From Rubrivivax sp. (GTDB lineage Bacteria; Pseudomonadota; Gammaproteobacteria; Burkholderiales; Burkholderiaceae_C): DNA of 25,251 bases. This document shows positions 7,600 through 17,013 of the stretch, piece by piece. The notes under the pieces are model-generated. The model was not told the origin of the DNA. It did no database searches and worked only from the letters and a program-made list of their open reading frames with translations. The position numbers and the translations under genes were made by a program. The DNA lies in the NCBI GenBank assembly GCA_027484885.1, contig JAIXSD010000320.1:1-25251 (forward strand), read 5' to 3'. Each line of letters opens with the position of its first letter. Within the stretch, counting starts at the first letter, position 1.

Positions 7600-8739
7600 A
7601 TGGCTTTGTATGAACTGGCGCTCCTCGGACACCCAACTCCGGAGCAGACGGGGGAGCTTCAGCGTCTCACGGAACAGCTGCAACTGCAGCTTGGCCTGGG
7701 CGCAGATGCTATTGAGTTGCACGTCTCTCCCCTGGTCTTCCGCCCCAACCGTCGGTCTTGTGCCGCGGTGTTGTACATCGGCGGGCCAAATGGGGCCGAC
7801 TTCGACATTGCTGCTGCAGTCGATCAGCAGGCCATCCCGGTCTTGCCTGTTGCCAGTACGCCAGGTTCCGTAGCTACCGAAGTTCCCCCCAGTCTTCGCG
7901 CAATCAATTGCTTGTTCCTGGATCAAGCTCCGATGGAGCGGGTCTTCTCGGCCCTGCTCGAGTGCGTTGGACTGCTGCCTCGGCAGCGGCGCATCTTCCT
8001 CAGCTATCGGCGCGCAGAGACAACAGCGGCGGCAGTCCAGCTATTCGCTGAGCTTTCCGCCCGGCAATTCGACGTGTTCCTCGATACGCACAGCATCGGG
8101 GCCGGCGTGGACTTCCAGGAGCAGTTGTGGCATCAGTTGTCAGACGTCGATGTGCTTTTGATGCTGGAATCGCCAGGGTATTTCGTCAGCCGGTGGACTG
8201 ATGCCGAATACGGCCGCGCGCTTGCGAAAGGCATAGGCGTTCTTCGGGTGCAATGGCCTGACGCAACGCCATCCGCCGCTGCCAGTACGGCAAGTCGGGT
8301 GGAGCTGTTGGCCGACGACTTGCACTCCGACGGGCAGTTGATTGATGCCGCGGTGCAGCGCGTATGCCATCAACTCGAAGCCGTCCGCAGCCTCAGCCAT
8401 GCAGTGCGCATGATGAGTTTGATGGAGAGCGTCCGTGGTGCCATTGATCAGATCGAAGGTCGTTTGGACGCTGTCGGACCAGGTCGAATGATGCAGGTGA
8501 CGCTACGCAATGGTCGCCAGATTTCGGTTCAGCCCACTCTTGGCGTTCCCACTGCGGTGACCATGCAAGAAACGCTGGCCAGAGCCGGCCACGAGAACTG
8601 CGCAGTGGTCTACAACCACTACGGCATGATGAAGCGCTGGCAGGACCACCTAGACTGGCTCGCGCGACGTGTTGGCGGATCCCGCTGGATCCGGCAGAGT
8701 GATGCTGCATGGGATCTTGCAGGTTGGGATGCCACATGA
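7600..8739 (+). CDS. TIR-domain protein with extra N- and C-terminal domains
   Basis: The protein has 379 residues. A TIR domain occupies about 129-222: RRIFLSYRRAETTAAAVQLF, FDVFLDTHSIGAGVDF, SDVDVLLMLESPGYFVSRWT and Glu203 in DAEYGRAL. Residues 1-125 (ELALLGHPTPEQ, AAVLYIGGPNGADFDIAAAV, QQAIPVLPVAS) read as an alternating alpha/beta domain, perhaps a degenerate TIR or SLOG relative. Residues 245-379 form an unrecognised domain ending in ENCAVVYNHYGMMKRWQDHL and SRWIRQSDAAWDLAGW. A gap of 95 bp precedes it, with only a weak purine-rich site before the ATG. The last bases overlap the next gene as ATGA, so the two are coupled. Confidence 0.82.
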   Translation: MALYELALLGHPTPEQTGELQRLTEQLQLQLGLGADAIELHVSPLVFRPNRRSCAAVLYIGGPNGADFDIAAAVDQQAIPVLPVASTPGSVATEVPPSLRAINCLFLDQAPMERVFSALLECVGLLPRQRRIFLSYRRAETTAAAVQLFAELSARQFDVFLDTHSIGAGVDFQEQLWHQLSDVDVLLMLESPGYFVSRWTDAEYGRALAKGIGVLRVQWPDATPSAAASTASRVELLADDLHSDGQLIDAAVQRVCHQLEAVRSLSHAVRMMSLMESVRGAIDQIEGRLDAVGPGRMMQVTLRNGRQISVQPTLGVPTAVTMQETLARAGHENCAVVYNHYGMMKRWQDHLDWLARRVGGSRWIRQSDAAWDLAGWDAT

Positions 8740-9317
8740 ACTCGCGAATTTTTCTGTCTGCCAGCGTTCCGCGCGTAGGGCGCGGTAATTTTCATGAATC
8801 GGCCGATCCATTCTTGATCCAGTTCGCCGTGCGGGAACTGCTGACGGTGGTGCTTGGGCGGCGGCAGATTGTCTGGGGTGGTCATCCCGCGATAACGCCC
8901 ATGATTTGGGCGGTTTGTGCTGACCTGGGGCTGGAATATGCCAAGGCCGTCGCGCTGTTCCAGAGTAGGTTTTTTTCGGCCGAATTTCCCGAAGAGAACG
9001 ACAACTTCACCAACCTCACCGTGGTCGATGCAGTCGATGGGGATCGTGACAAGAGCTTGGCCAGGATGAGGCGAGAGATGCTGTCTGGGCCATTTCATGC
9101 TGCCGTCTTTATCGGCGGCATGGAAGGCGTTATCGATGAGTATGACCTGTTCACCTCGCTGCATCCCGGGGCGGTTGTGTTGCCGCTATTCGCGCCGGGG
9201 GGAGCTGCTAGAGATTTGGCAATCCACCTCGGTGTAGCGGATGACAGGCTGGACTTCACTCGCCTCTTCAGTGACGCTCTGGGCATAGGAATGCAGGAAG
9301 ACAGAAACCAGATCTAG
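8736..9317 (+). CDS. Free-standing SLOG-family nucleotide-sensor-like protein
   Basis: The protein has 193 residues from ATG 8736, chosen because it overlaps the previous stop as ATGA and because MNSRIFLSASVP is the natural strand-A start; a start at 8709 is possible. SLOG features are IFLSASVPR near residue 5-13, AVRELLTVVLGRRQIVWGGH with PAITPMIW (31-58), AVFIGGMEGVIDEYDLF (123-139) and LFAPGGAARDLA, the glycine-rich loops expected to hold a nucleotide ligand. SLOG domains (DprA/LOG/TRPM superfamily) bind nucleotide-derived ligands; in Thoeris ThsA the SLOG domain binds the TIR-made signal. Here the domain stands alone, with no SIR2 or membrane part, so it may act as a sensor that passes the signal to another protein of the operon. 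Confidence 0.82.
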   Translation: MNSRIFLSASVPRVGRGNFHESADPFLIQFAVRELLTVVLGRRQIVWGGHPAITPMIWAVCADLGLEYAKAVALFQSRFFSAEFPEENDNFTNLTVVDAVDGDRDKSLARMRREMLSGPFHAAVFIGGMEGVIDEYDLFTSLHPGAVVLPLFAPGGAARDLAIHLGVADDRLDFTRLFSDALGIGMQEDRNQI

Positions 9318-9526
9318 CCAAGGTAGTCACGCCAGCCGCTGGTCGATACGTTGAATCTCAGCTGTTGGATGAAGCTGCCATCCGGCTGCCGAATCTGAAT
9401 GCCTGCAACCAGCCTATTGCTGAAATTGGACGTACTTACGCTTAGAACATCTTGCTCCGACTGACGACTAAACGCTGACCGTCTCCTCAATTCGTTTGCA
9501 CTCAGTCCAATGATTCCCAGGCACCT
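9314..9526 (-). pseudogene. Remnant of a gene end, convergent with the SLOG gene
   Basis: A minus-strand frame of about 70 codons without a start codon ends at TAG (9316-9314), overlapping the SLOG stop. It reads GIIGLSANELRRRS at its start and LVAGIQIRQPDGSFIQQLRF then STSGWRDYLG at its end, which looks like a real protein C-terminus. Just upstream, in another frame, GGSIILGTLDSVKLEAKGAW ends at a TGA near 9509. The two pieces may belong to one frameshifted gene or to two genes. I do not recognise either. Confidence 0.3.
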
Positions 9527-9643
9527 TTAGCTTCCAGCTTCACAGAGTCGAGGGTGCCAAGAATGATGGAGCCTCCATGGCTACGACCATAGCGAAGTGA
9601 GCGAAAGCGGCTGGTCGACAAAGCCTAAGCGCGGGCGGCTCGC

Positions 9644-9844
9644 TTATTCTGCCTGCGGCGGCTTCCATTCCTGCAACGCCTGCTCCCACGCACCCCAAGT
9701 GGACTCTGTCACCTCAAGACTATGAAGCGCGTCCGCGCGCTCGGTCGCCTCAACGCGTCGCTCAAGCAGCACTTCGGTCTGACGCACGATTTTCAGCAAG
9801 GTAGCGGTGAACGTATGGCCGGCAGGTTGATGGGCGGAATGCAT
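9644..9844 (-). CDS. Small hypothetical protein
   Basis: This is a 66-residue protein on the minus strand with AGGAG about seven bases before the ATG. It contains FTATLLKIVRQTEVLLERRV and EATERADALHSLEVTESTWG, a helical, charged sequence with a coiled-coil look. I have the impression of similar small proteins in Comamonadaceae but cannot name a family. It is separated from the SLOG gene by a non-coding remnant and points the opposite way, so it is not part of that operon. Confidence 0.5.
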   Translation of the reverse strand: MHSAHQPAGHTFTATLLKIVRQTEVLLERRVEATERADALHSLEVTESTWGAWEQALQEWKPPQAE

Positions 9845-10211
9845 GGGGCTCTCCTACAACGATGGCGCTAGCATCCGTCAGCGCTTGCTGCGCAACTATC
9901 CCACCGGGGTGGGCCCTCTTTTGGGGGAATGGCCGAAATCTGACCAGCAATACTCTGTGCAGCTCGCCGCGGGCCTTGACCGTCATCGAAGACACTTTTT
10001 ATGCTGATTCCAATTTCCGACGGCTGACGCCCCCCCAGAAAGAACCTGCAACAAATCGTGCCCGGTCGCGCACTGGCCGCCGACTGCCTTCCAAGGCGTG
10101 GGAATGTGCGCGACGCTGACGCGCCAACCGCACATCGGGCAGAGTTGGAACCTCGCTTGGCCGGACAGCCGAACCAGTCAGGCTCATGAGACACCGAGTT
10201 TCCGATCCGCC
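9845..10211. other. Intergenic stretch, nothing recognised
   Basis: I see no gene here. The minus-strand frame across 9868-10227 has no ribosome site, an unlikely amino-acid composition and no family resemblance. Confidence 0.5.
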
Positions 10212-10419
10212 TATAAGAACTGAGCAAACTTCAACTCCCACGACACAAGCATGGCCCTCACCTCCCGTCCCTTTTTTCTAGGGGTACTGGGCCCCACCTG
10301 GGCGCGCCGGATGACCGAGGTGCGCCCTTGTCATGTCGCCCAGGAGATCGTGCCTTCTAGGGCCCTTTCAGCCCTGCTGAAGGATGACTCGCACGGACTG
10401 GTGTCGCAGGGAGCCTTTG
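10212..10419 (+). repeat. 208-bp direct repeat, copy A (trailer end of the CRISPR array)
   Basis: This segment matches 23051-23258 over 208 bp without gaps, with about 16 mismatches by hand alignment (about 92%). It lies at the trailer end of the array. Within both copies CTTTCAG (10365-10371) and CTGAAGG (10377-10383) form a 7-bp stem with a 5-nt loop. Read on the minus strand, copy A carries only the last codons ([16 protein letters not shown] and stop) of a small protein that is longer in copy B, with a stop codon just upstream, so here it is a fragment. Confidence 0.85.
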
Positions 10420-10425
10420 GAACAC
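10419..10425 (-). repeat. Truncated CRISPR repeat at the trailer end
   Basis: GGAACAC is the end of the CRISPR repeat as read on the plus strand. It finishes at 10425, exactly 32 nt before the first complete repeat at 10458, the array's spacer length. The bases before it belong to the 208-bp element. This is what a repeat cut through by the element would look like, leaving a complete last spacer at 10426-10457. Confidence 0.6.
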
Positions 10426-10457
10426 TGGAACTAGCAGAATACCAGCCAGCTGCAAAG

Positions 10458-12561
10458 CGGTTCATCCCCACGCCCGTGGGGAACACCCGGCCGAGTTCGA
10501 GCCCTACCAGGTGGCCGCCGGTTCATCCCCACGCCCGTGGGGAACACCGCCAGACCTTGCTCAACAAGATCGCGGCTGTCGGTTCATCCCCACGCCCGTG
10601 GGGAACACAGAAACGCAGTCGAGCAAGCGCAACTAGAGCGCGGTTCATCCCCACGCCCGTGGGGAACACGGTCGAGACAGGCGACGCGCTGCGCCTGCAG
10701 ATCGGTTCATCCCCACGCCCGTGGGGAACACCCGGATCGGCTCGGCCAGATTCTGCGTCCAGCCGGTTCATCCCCACGCCCGTGGGGAACACAACGTATA
10801 GTCCATCAGCCGGCGCGATGTAGGCGGTTCATCCCCACGCCCGTGGGGAACACATCAGGTGGCTGCTCATGGTCGGCGCTCAGTCCGGTTCATCCCCACG
10901 CCCGTGGGGAACACAAGAACATCCTTTTGCTCCGGTGCACCATCGACGGTTCATCCCCACGCACGTGGGGAACACCGCGTCTCCATGCGGATCTGGGCGG
11001 CGGTGGCGGTTCATCCCCACGCCCGTGGGGAACACGGCTTCGAGAGAATGCCGCGGTCGATCAGCATCGGTTCATCCCCACGCCCGTGGTGAACACAGTC
11101 CGAAGGCCAGCGAAGGCAAGGTCTCGTTCGGTTCATCCCCACGCCCGTGGGGAACACAACTGCTCGACCTGGCTGCCCAGGCCCTCGTTCGGTTCATCCC
11201 CACGCCCGTGGGGAACACTCCTTGCGGCTGAAGTGCCGCTTTCATTTGGTCGGTTCATCCCCACGCACGTGGGGAACACACAGTGACGCGGCACCACTCG
11301 GGATAGCTGATCGGTTCATCCCCACGCCCGTGGGGAACACATCAGCCGGCCGTTTTTCATGAAGGCATCACGCGGTTCATCCCCACGCCCGTGGGGAACA
11401 CACCCTGAGCCTGGACCCCACCAAGACCTACCGCGGTTCATCCCCACGCCCGTGGGGAACACCGTAGAGGCCAAGCATTCGGCAGCTCTTGTCTCGGTTC
11501 ATCCCCACGCCCGTGGGGAACACGAGCCGCAGGGTCGTTGGCGGGATGTCGCTGACCGGTTCATCCCCACGCCCGTGGGGAACACTCAGTGCAGTCGCCT
11601 GCACGGCCGCCCTGGGCCGGTTCATCCCCACGCCCGTGGGGAACACAGCGAGCGACGGGCCGGAATTTGGGCGTATCTCGGTTCATCCCCACGCCCGTGG
11701 GGAACACCGTCGAGATTGGTACGAATTGGCCGCCGTTGCCGGTTCATCCCCACGCCCGTGGGGAACACTGCGCGGTGATCCGGTTGTCCGTCTCGGCGGT
11801 CGGTTCATCCCCACGCCCGTGGGGAACACGGAACGTCGGCCAGCACTTGGCTGGCCATGATCGGTTCATCCCCACGCCCGTGGGGAACACATGAGCTGCA
11901 GGTAATCCGGGTCGCTGCCAAACGGTTCATCCCCACGCCCGTGGGGAACACAACGTGTCTTTCTTGACCGCCGCGCTGTAGGTCGGTTCATCCCCACGCC
12001 CGTGGGGAACACCCGCACTCGGGGCACGGCACCTCCCAGTAGTTCGGTTCATCCCCACGCCCGTGGGGAACACTGCAGGTTGATGTTGGCCAGGGCCTCG
12101 GGCGTCGGTTCATCCCCACGCCCGTGGGGAACACTGTGCGGTTCTGACGGGGCGGCATGGTTGATCCGGTTCATCCCCACGCCCGTGGGGAACACGGGCG
12201 GATCAGGGCGTTGAAGCCATCAATCCACGGTTCATCCCCACGCCCGTGGGGAACACGCCCAGACGCTGATCTGCATCACGGTGTGGCGCGGTTCATCCCC
12301 ACGCCCGTGGGGAACACGGTGCTCCAACTACTCTTGCAGCAAATGGGTTCGGTTCATCCCCACGCCCGTGGGGAACACCTCATGTCAGTCTCCGCAGAAG
12401 CACGCGACGGCGGTTCATCCCCACGCCCGTGGGGAACACAAGCACAGGCACCGAACGAGTCACAGCCAGGTCGGTTCATCCCCACGCCCGTGGGGAACAC
12501 AGCCTGCAGTCGATCCTGGAGGTTCATTGGTTCGGTTCATCCCCACGCCCGTGGGGAACAC
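10458..12561 (-). CRISPR. Type I-E CRISPR array, 35 repeats and 34 spacers
   Basis: The repeat is 29 nt, starting CGGTTCATCCCC and ending GGGGAACAC on the plus strand, with the stem CCCCACG/CGTGGGG. Its reverse complement matches the E. coli I-E repeat plan, so crRNAs are read from the minus strand with an 8-nt 5' handle AUGAACCG. The period is 61 bp. Spacers are 32 nt except two of 33 nt (10670-10702, 11524-11556) and one of 31 nt (10976-11006). Three repeats vary: those at 10947 and 11251 have CGCACGT in place of CGCCCGT, and that at 11068 has GTGGTG in place of GTGGGG. The leader end is at the high coordinate, next to cas2, so the newest spacers lie near 12500. Confidence 0.98.
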
Positions 12562-12645
12562 ACCAACCCTATTTCGTTGGTTCTATTGAAGAAATTTCAA
12601 CCTCGGAAATCCACCAACTCAAAGACTCAAAATTCAAACAAATTG
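12562..12645 (-). promoter_or_regulatory. CRISPR leader
   Basis: This is the 84 bp between the cas2 stop and the leader-proximal repeat, clearly more AT-rich than the surroundings. It should hold the array promoter and the signals for spacer insertion. Next to the first repeat, CCAAC and GTTGG form a short inverted repeat (within 12563-12580). I could not find a match to the IHF consensus that I would defend. Confidence 0.7.
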
Positions 12646-13838
<1,193 letters not shown>

Positions 13839-13859
13839 GCCCGAGATTTGAGTGTCGCC

Positions 13860-14561
13860 TCACCCAAGTCTGCGGATCATCAATAGCCCGCAACCCATAC
13901 CTTTCGCACTTCCAACGCCACGCAGCAATGCATGGCGAAACGCTTCAGCATCGGTCACACGCAAAACGCCATTGAAGTCCACCGTCGTGAATTGCATTGA
14001 ACGATCTGCCCGCTCTTGATGCTGCTCATGAGCCGCAACGATCAGACTGTCCGGGTCAAAATCAAAGCCCAAAGACTCGCCCCGGCGCGCCAACCAATTG
14101 CCGCAGCTTTGTTGTACCAGCTCGCTGAGTTCAGGCTTACTGCCGTCATCGACCCAGTCGGCCCATCGGCTCAGACCTCGTTCGGCAAGCAACTTTTTCT
14201 TAGCCTCCATCACCACATCATGTCGCTTGGACTTGCCATCTCGGCCATGCCTCACCGTAGGGTTGGCGCGCAGCTCAAAACTAAAGAAGTCACCCGTTTG
14301 GACCGCGGGTGCGTACTCGCGGGTCTGCACCTGCCACGCCCCAGTCATTTCGGCTGGAGGTCGCTTTGAAACTGCGTAAAAGCGCAACAACTCGCCCGCC
14401 CCGTGACGGCGAAAGATGAAGTCCCTTGCCGTTCCAGCAGGGGCAGGGAACCAACGCCACAACCATTGATGATCGGCGTAAGGGCCGTCAAGGCGCTGCT
14501 GCAATGCTTCGTAAATGCGGCCTTTGGCCGGCGTGATCAGGCTGAAATACATGGGGGTCAT
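13860..14561 (-). CDS. cas6e: Cas6e (CasE), crRNA-processing endonuclease
   Basis: The protein has 233 residues from ATG 14561, which overlaps the cas5 stop as TGATG; a TTG one codon earlier is less likely. Cas6e cuts the repeat transcript at the base of its hairpin and stays bound as part of Cascade. MYFSLI starts the first ferredoxin-like fold, and His31 in PYADHQWLWRWF is at the place of the catalytic histidine. RHALLRGVGSAKGMGCGLLM near the C-terminus is the glycine-rich RNA-binding loop. It is somewhat longer than E. coli CasE (199). No key residue is missing. Confidence 0.93.
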   Translation of the reverse strand: MTPMYFSLITPAKGRIYEALQQRLDGPYADHQWLWRWFPAPAGTARDFIFRRHGAGELLRFYAVSKRPPAEMTGAWQVQTREYAPAVQTGDFFSFELRANPTVRHGRDGKSKRHDVVMEAKKKLLAERGLSRWADWVDDGSKPELSELVQQSCGNWLARRGESLGFDFDPDSLIVAAHEQHQERADRSMQFTTVDFNGVLRVTDAEAFRHALLRGVGSAKGMGCGLLMIRRLG

Positions 14562-15331
14562 CAATGCTCCTCAGCTTTTATCAAGGCAATGCGCTCTTCA
14601 CGGTCGCCAAACTGCCACCCCTGCCGACGTATCAAGCGGTCTTTGCGCACAGTGCTTAGGTCCGCCGGAACGCCTGCTTCAATGTGCACATCAAAGGCCA
14701 AGCTGTGCAAGGCAGGCAAGGGCTCAAGCAACGGTTGACCACTCTCGTCGGCCGCAGCCGATCGCGCATCCTCGTGGCGCTGAGCGTAGGCGCTGAACGC
14801 CTCAAGCGCCGACCCAGCTGCCAATAGTTGCGGCCAAAGGGGTGCTGCGGGCACACAGGTCTTCCGGCCTAGGTACAAGGTGAACCGCGGCTCGCGTAAG
14901 GCAGCAGCCAATTCTGGGAGTTTGTAGCGAGAACTTACGCTGGTCCGCGCTTGCAGGGCGACCAGGCTGGCTGCATTCTGGCGGTAGTCGCGTGTCGAGA
15001 GAATCGTAGTCAAGTCGCGTTTTGGAACCTCCATTTCCTGGCGCCGGGTCGCTTGTGGCCGCCCCTTGAGTGCCGCGCGTGGCGGAACTTGGGCGGTGTG
15101 ATAGTCACGCAGCAGGCTCCCACTGGACAACAAACCAACAGCAAACCCGAACCCGTCGCGCAAGTCGGCATGGGCCGCCTCATCGCTGCGGTCGATTCCG
15201 AGCGCTGCTCCAAGCAAGCCAACCAAGGCCGACAGCCCCGGGTGCGAGGCCGTGCCACGGAATCCGCCCACCGCCGGCTCACCCCAGGACGACAAGGACG
15301 CCTGGAGTTGGAACACGAGGTAATCGTGCAT
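14561..15331 (-). CDS. cas5e: Cas5e (CasD), Cascade subunit
   Basis: The protein has 256 residues from ATG 15331 (MHDYLVFQLQASLSSWGEPA), the start that best matches the family; a GTG at 15340 overlaps the cas7 stop and would add three residues. Cas5e holds the 5' handle of the crRNA and caps the Cas7 filament. GFRGTASHPGLSALVGLLGA is the typical second motif (GxR-x-T-x-x-P-x-x-S-x-LxGLLGA), and PKRDLTTILSTRDYR is the thumb region. It overlaps cas6e by one base. Confidence 0.92.
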   Translation of the reverse strand: MHDYLVFQLQASLSSWGEPAVGGFRGTASHPGLSALVGLLGAALGIDRSDEAAHADLRDGFGFAVGLLSSGSLLRDYHTAQVPPRAALKGRPQATRRQEMEVPKRDLTTILSTRDYRQNAASLVALQARTSVSSRYKLPELAAALREPRFTLYLGRKTCVPAAPLWPQLLAAGSALEAFSAYAQRHEDARSAAADESGQPLLEPLPALHSLAFDVHIEAGVPADLSTVRKDRLIRRQGWQFGDREERIALIKAEEH

Positions 15332-15336
15332 GATGC

Positions 15337-16398
15337 TCACGCCGCGACAAACTTGACCAACTCGGCCAGCGTGCCCTGAGCCTGCTCCACATCCAGCTCG
15401 TAACGACTGTCAGCGCAAGCGCCATACACGGCATCAAAGTTATCGCGGCGGACGTTCAGCGCGGCGACCGCCGTCTCCAACATGTCCTGCCCATCAAAGG
15501 GCTTCACCGGCTTCAAAAACGCCTGGGCCAGCGAGCGCGGTTGCTGCTTGCCCTTCTCTGCCAACACATGGCTAGCATAGGCGCGCGAAGCAAAGCTGTT
15601 CTGCATGCCTGTCGGAGATACCTTAGTGACCGCGTTCACCAGCGCTTCAAGAGCCCGGGCTACGAGCGCCGTATCACCACCAAGATTCTTCAGAAGCAAC
15701 TCACGGTCGATGCAAATGTAGAGATAGAACAGTCCAGCACCGTAACCCCGTTCGCCGATATGCGCGGCGCCGGTATCTTCGCGCTTGTTCAAATCGTCCA
15801 CAGCAGTGAAGTAATCATCTTCAACAGCAGCCCGGTGGACAGTGATGGCATGAGCCACCTGTACAGCGGCTTCCGTATTGAACTCAGCCGCGTCGGCCAG
15901 CATGCGGCCAAACATGGCGATGTCCACCGCTTGCTTGGACTGACTCAGGAGCTTCAGCTCCGCTTCGGTGGGCGCTTCCTTTCGGGCCACCAGTGCAGCG
16001 ACCAAAGCTTGGATTGCAACTTCTTCTTCGGGGCTGAAATGAGCCAGTTGTTCGATTTCGAGGTCGCCGTCGTTCTCAGTCTTCTTTTCAGACTTGAGCT
16101 TGCCGAACTGTTTGGCAATCTCTTTGCTCCAGTCACGTGCAGCTTTCTCGCTGATTCCGCCCTCCTTCAGCGCCTTGAAAACCTCCTTGCCCATCAACTT
16201 AGTACGAGTACCAAGGTGGCCTGCCAAGGCTGCCTCGAAGGTTTCCGAGCAACGCCACGCGCGCTTAAGGCTCTGCGACGAAACACGCAACCGGTTGGCG
16301 TCACCCACCAACGCAGTTTTCGGACGGCCGGTGTCATCGCGATTGAGGTTGGAAGGTGGATAGCTGGTCAGCAGGTGCAGTTGTACGAAGCGGGTCAT
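15337..16398 (-). CDS. cas7e: Cas7e (CasC), Cascade backbone
   Basis: The protein has 353 residues (E. coli 363), and six copies form the crRNA-binding backbone. FVQLHLLTSYPPSNLNRDDT, then GRPKTALVGDANRLRVSSQS and LKRAWR are hallmark I-E Cas7 motifs; AVDIAMFGRMLAD and FASRAYASHVLAEKG follow. The middle (about 75-150) is a charged helical insertion (EKKTENDGDLEIEQ). GAGG nine bases before the ATG supports the start. A 54-bp gap separates it from cse2. Confidence 0.95.
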   Translation of the reverse strand: MTRFVQLHLLTSYPPSNLNRDDTGRPKTALVGDANRLRVSSQSLKRAWRCSETFEAALAGHLGTRTKLMGKEVFKALKEGGISEKAARDWSKEIAKQFGKLKSEKKTENDGDLEIEQLAHFSPEEEVAIQALVAALVARKEAPTEAELKLLSQSKQAVDIAMFGRMLADAAEFNTEAAVQVAHAITVHRAAVEDDYFTAVDDLNKREDTGAAHIGERGYGAGLFYLYICIDRELLLKNLGGDTALVARALEALVNAVTKVSPTGMQNSFASRAYASHVLAEKGKQQPRSLAQAFLKPVKPFDGQDMLETAVAALNVRRDNFDAVYGACADSRYELDVEQAQGTLAELVKFVAA

Positions 16399-16452
16399 TG
16401 GAAGGTCCTCACTGAATGAAATTGAAAGTCCTTAAAGAGGTTGCGGTGCAAT

Positions 16453-16983
16453 TCAAGATTTCGCGGGCCAAACGTAGGTGTAGGCCCAGCGTTTCTTGAC
16501 GCTGTCACCCCAGCCAAACAAATCTGAAGCCAGAGCAGCGGGACTCAGCTGCTTGTCAATCAAAGGCACAACACGGCGAAGACCGCTAAACAAAGCCTCA
16601 ATATCTGGGGCATCGAGCAGGCGGGCAAAGCGCAACTCGCTAACGGCATTACGGTCGCTCCCTTTCTCCCTTTGGCTCATTGCTTCGGGCAAGGTCAACT
16701 TGTTGTCTGATTTGATGTGGACTGCTAGACCTGCAATGGCTGCTATGCGGTCGCGTTGCCAGTCCTTCCACGGCGTACCAGGATGCGCGTCAGCCAGCTT
16801 GCGGTAAAGCCGCTGGTAGGCTGGTGTCAACGCCACCGCGTTGAGGTCATGCGCTCGCCGCAGTTCAGCACGATCGGCTCGGACCGAGCCCGTGGCAGTC
16901 TCGCTATGGACGGCATGCCACCAACTCAAGTAGGCGCTCATGACCGGCTCGGCCAATGTGTAGTCGAGATGTCGGTTTGACAT
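16453..16983 (-). CDS. cse2: Cse2 (CasB, Cas11e), Cascade small subunit
   Basis: The protein has 176 residues from ATG 16983, chosen because AGGAGGAAG sits directly before it; an in-frame start ten codons earlier is possible. Two Cse2 copies stabilise the R-loop. The sequence is helical with AYLSWWHAVHSETATGSVRA and RADRAELRRAH, then AIAGLAVHIKSDNK and QREKGSDRNAVSELRFARLL, matching CasB layout (E. coli 160). It lies 30 bp after the cas8e stop. Confidence 0.93.
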   Translation of the reverse strand: MSNRHLDYTLAEPVMSAYLSWWHAVHSETATGSVRADRAELRRAHDLNAVALTPAYQRLYRKLADAHPGTPWKDWQRDRIAAIAGLAVHIKSDNKLTLPEAMSQREKGSDRNAVSELRFARLLDAPDIEALFSGLRRVVPLIDKQLSPAALASDLFGWGDSVKKRWAYTYVWPAKS

Positions 16984-17013
16984 GGATACTTCCTCCTGAA
17001 ACGATGGTTGCAA

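Noticed and set aside
5670..9317. Complete canonical Thoeris system
   Set aside because: No SIR2, macro or other ThsA-type effector domain is readable in or near the operon, and the SLOG protein is too short to contain one.
9868..10227. 119-codon minus-strand frame
   Set aside because: No ribosome site, poor composition and no family resemblance.
10212..10457. The 208-bp element as the CRISPR leader
   Set aside because: The repeat orientation and the position of cas2 place the leader at 12562-12645. The element is at the trailer end, and its second copy has no array.
10458..12561. Long open frames with repeated [10 protein letters not shown] or SSPRPWGT segments
   Set aside because: They are translations of the CRISPR repeats and spacers, a known source of false protein calls, not genes.
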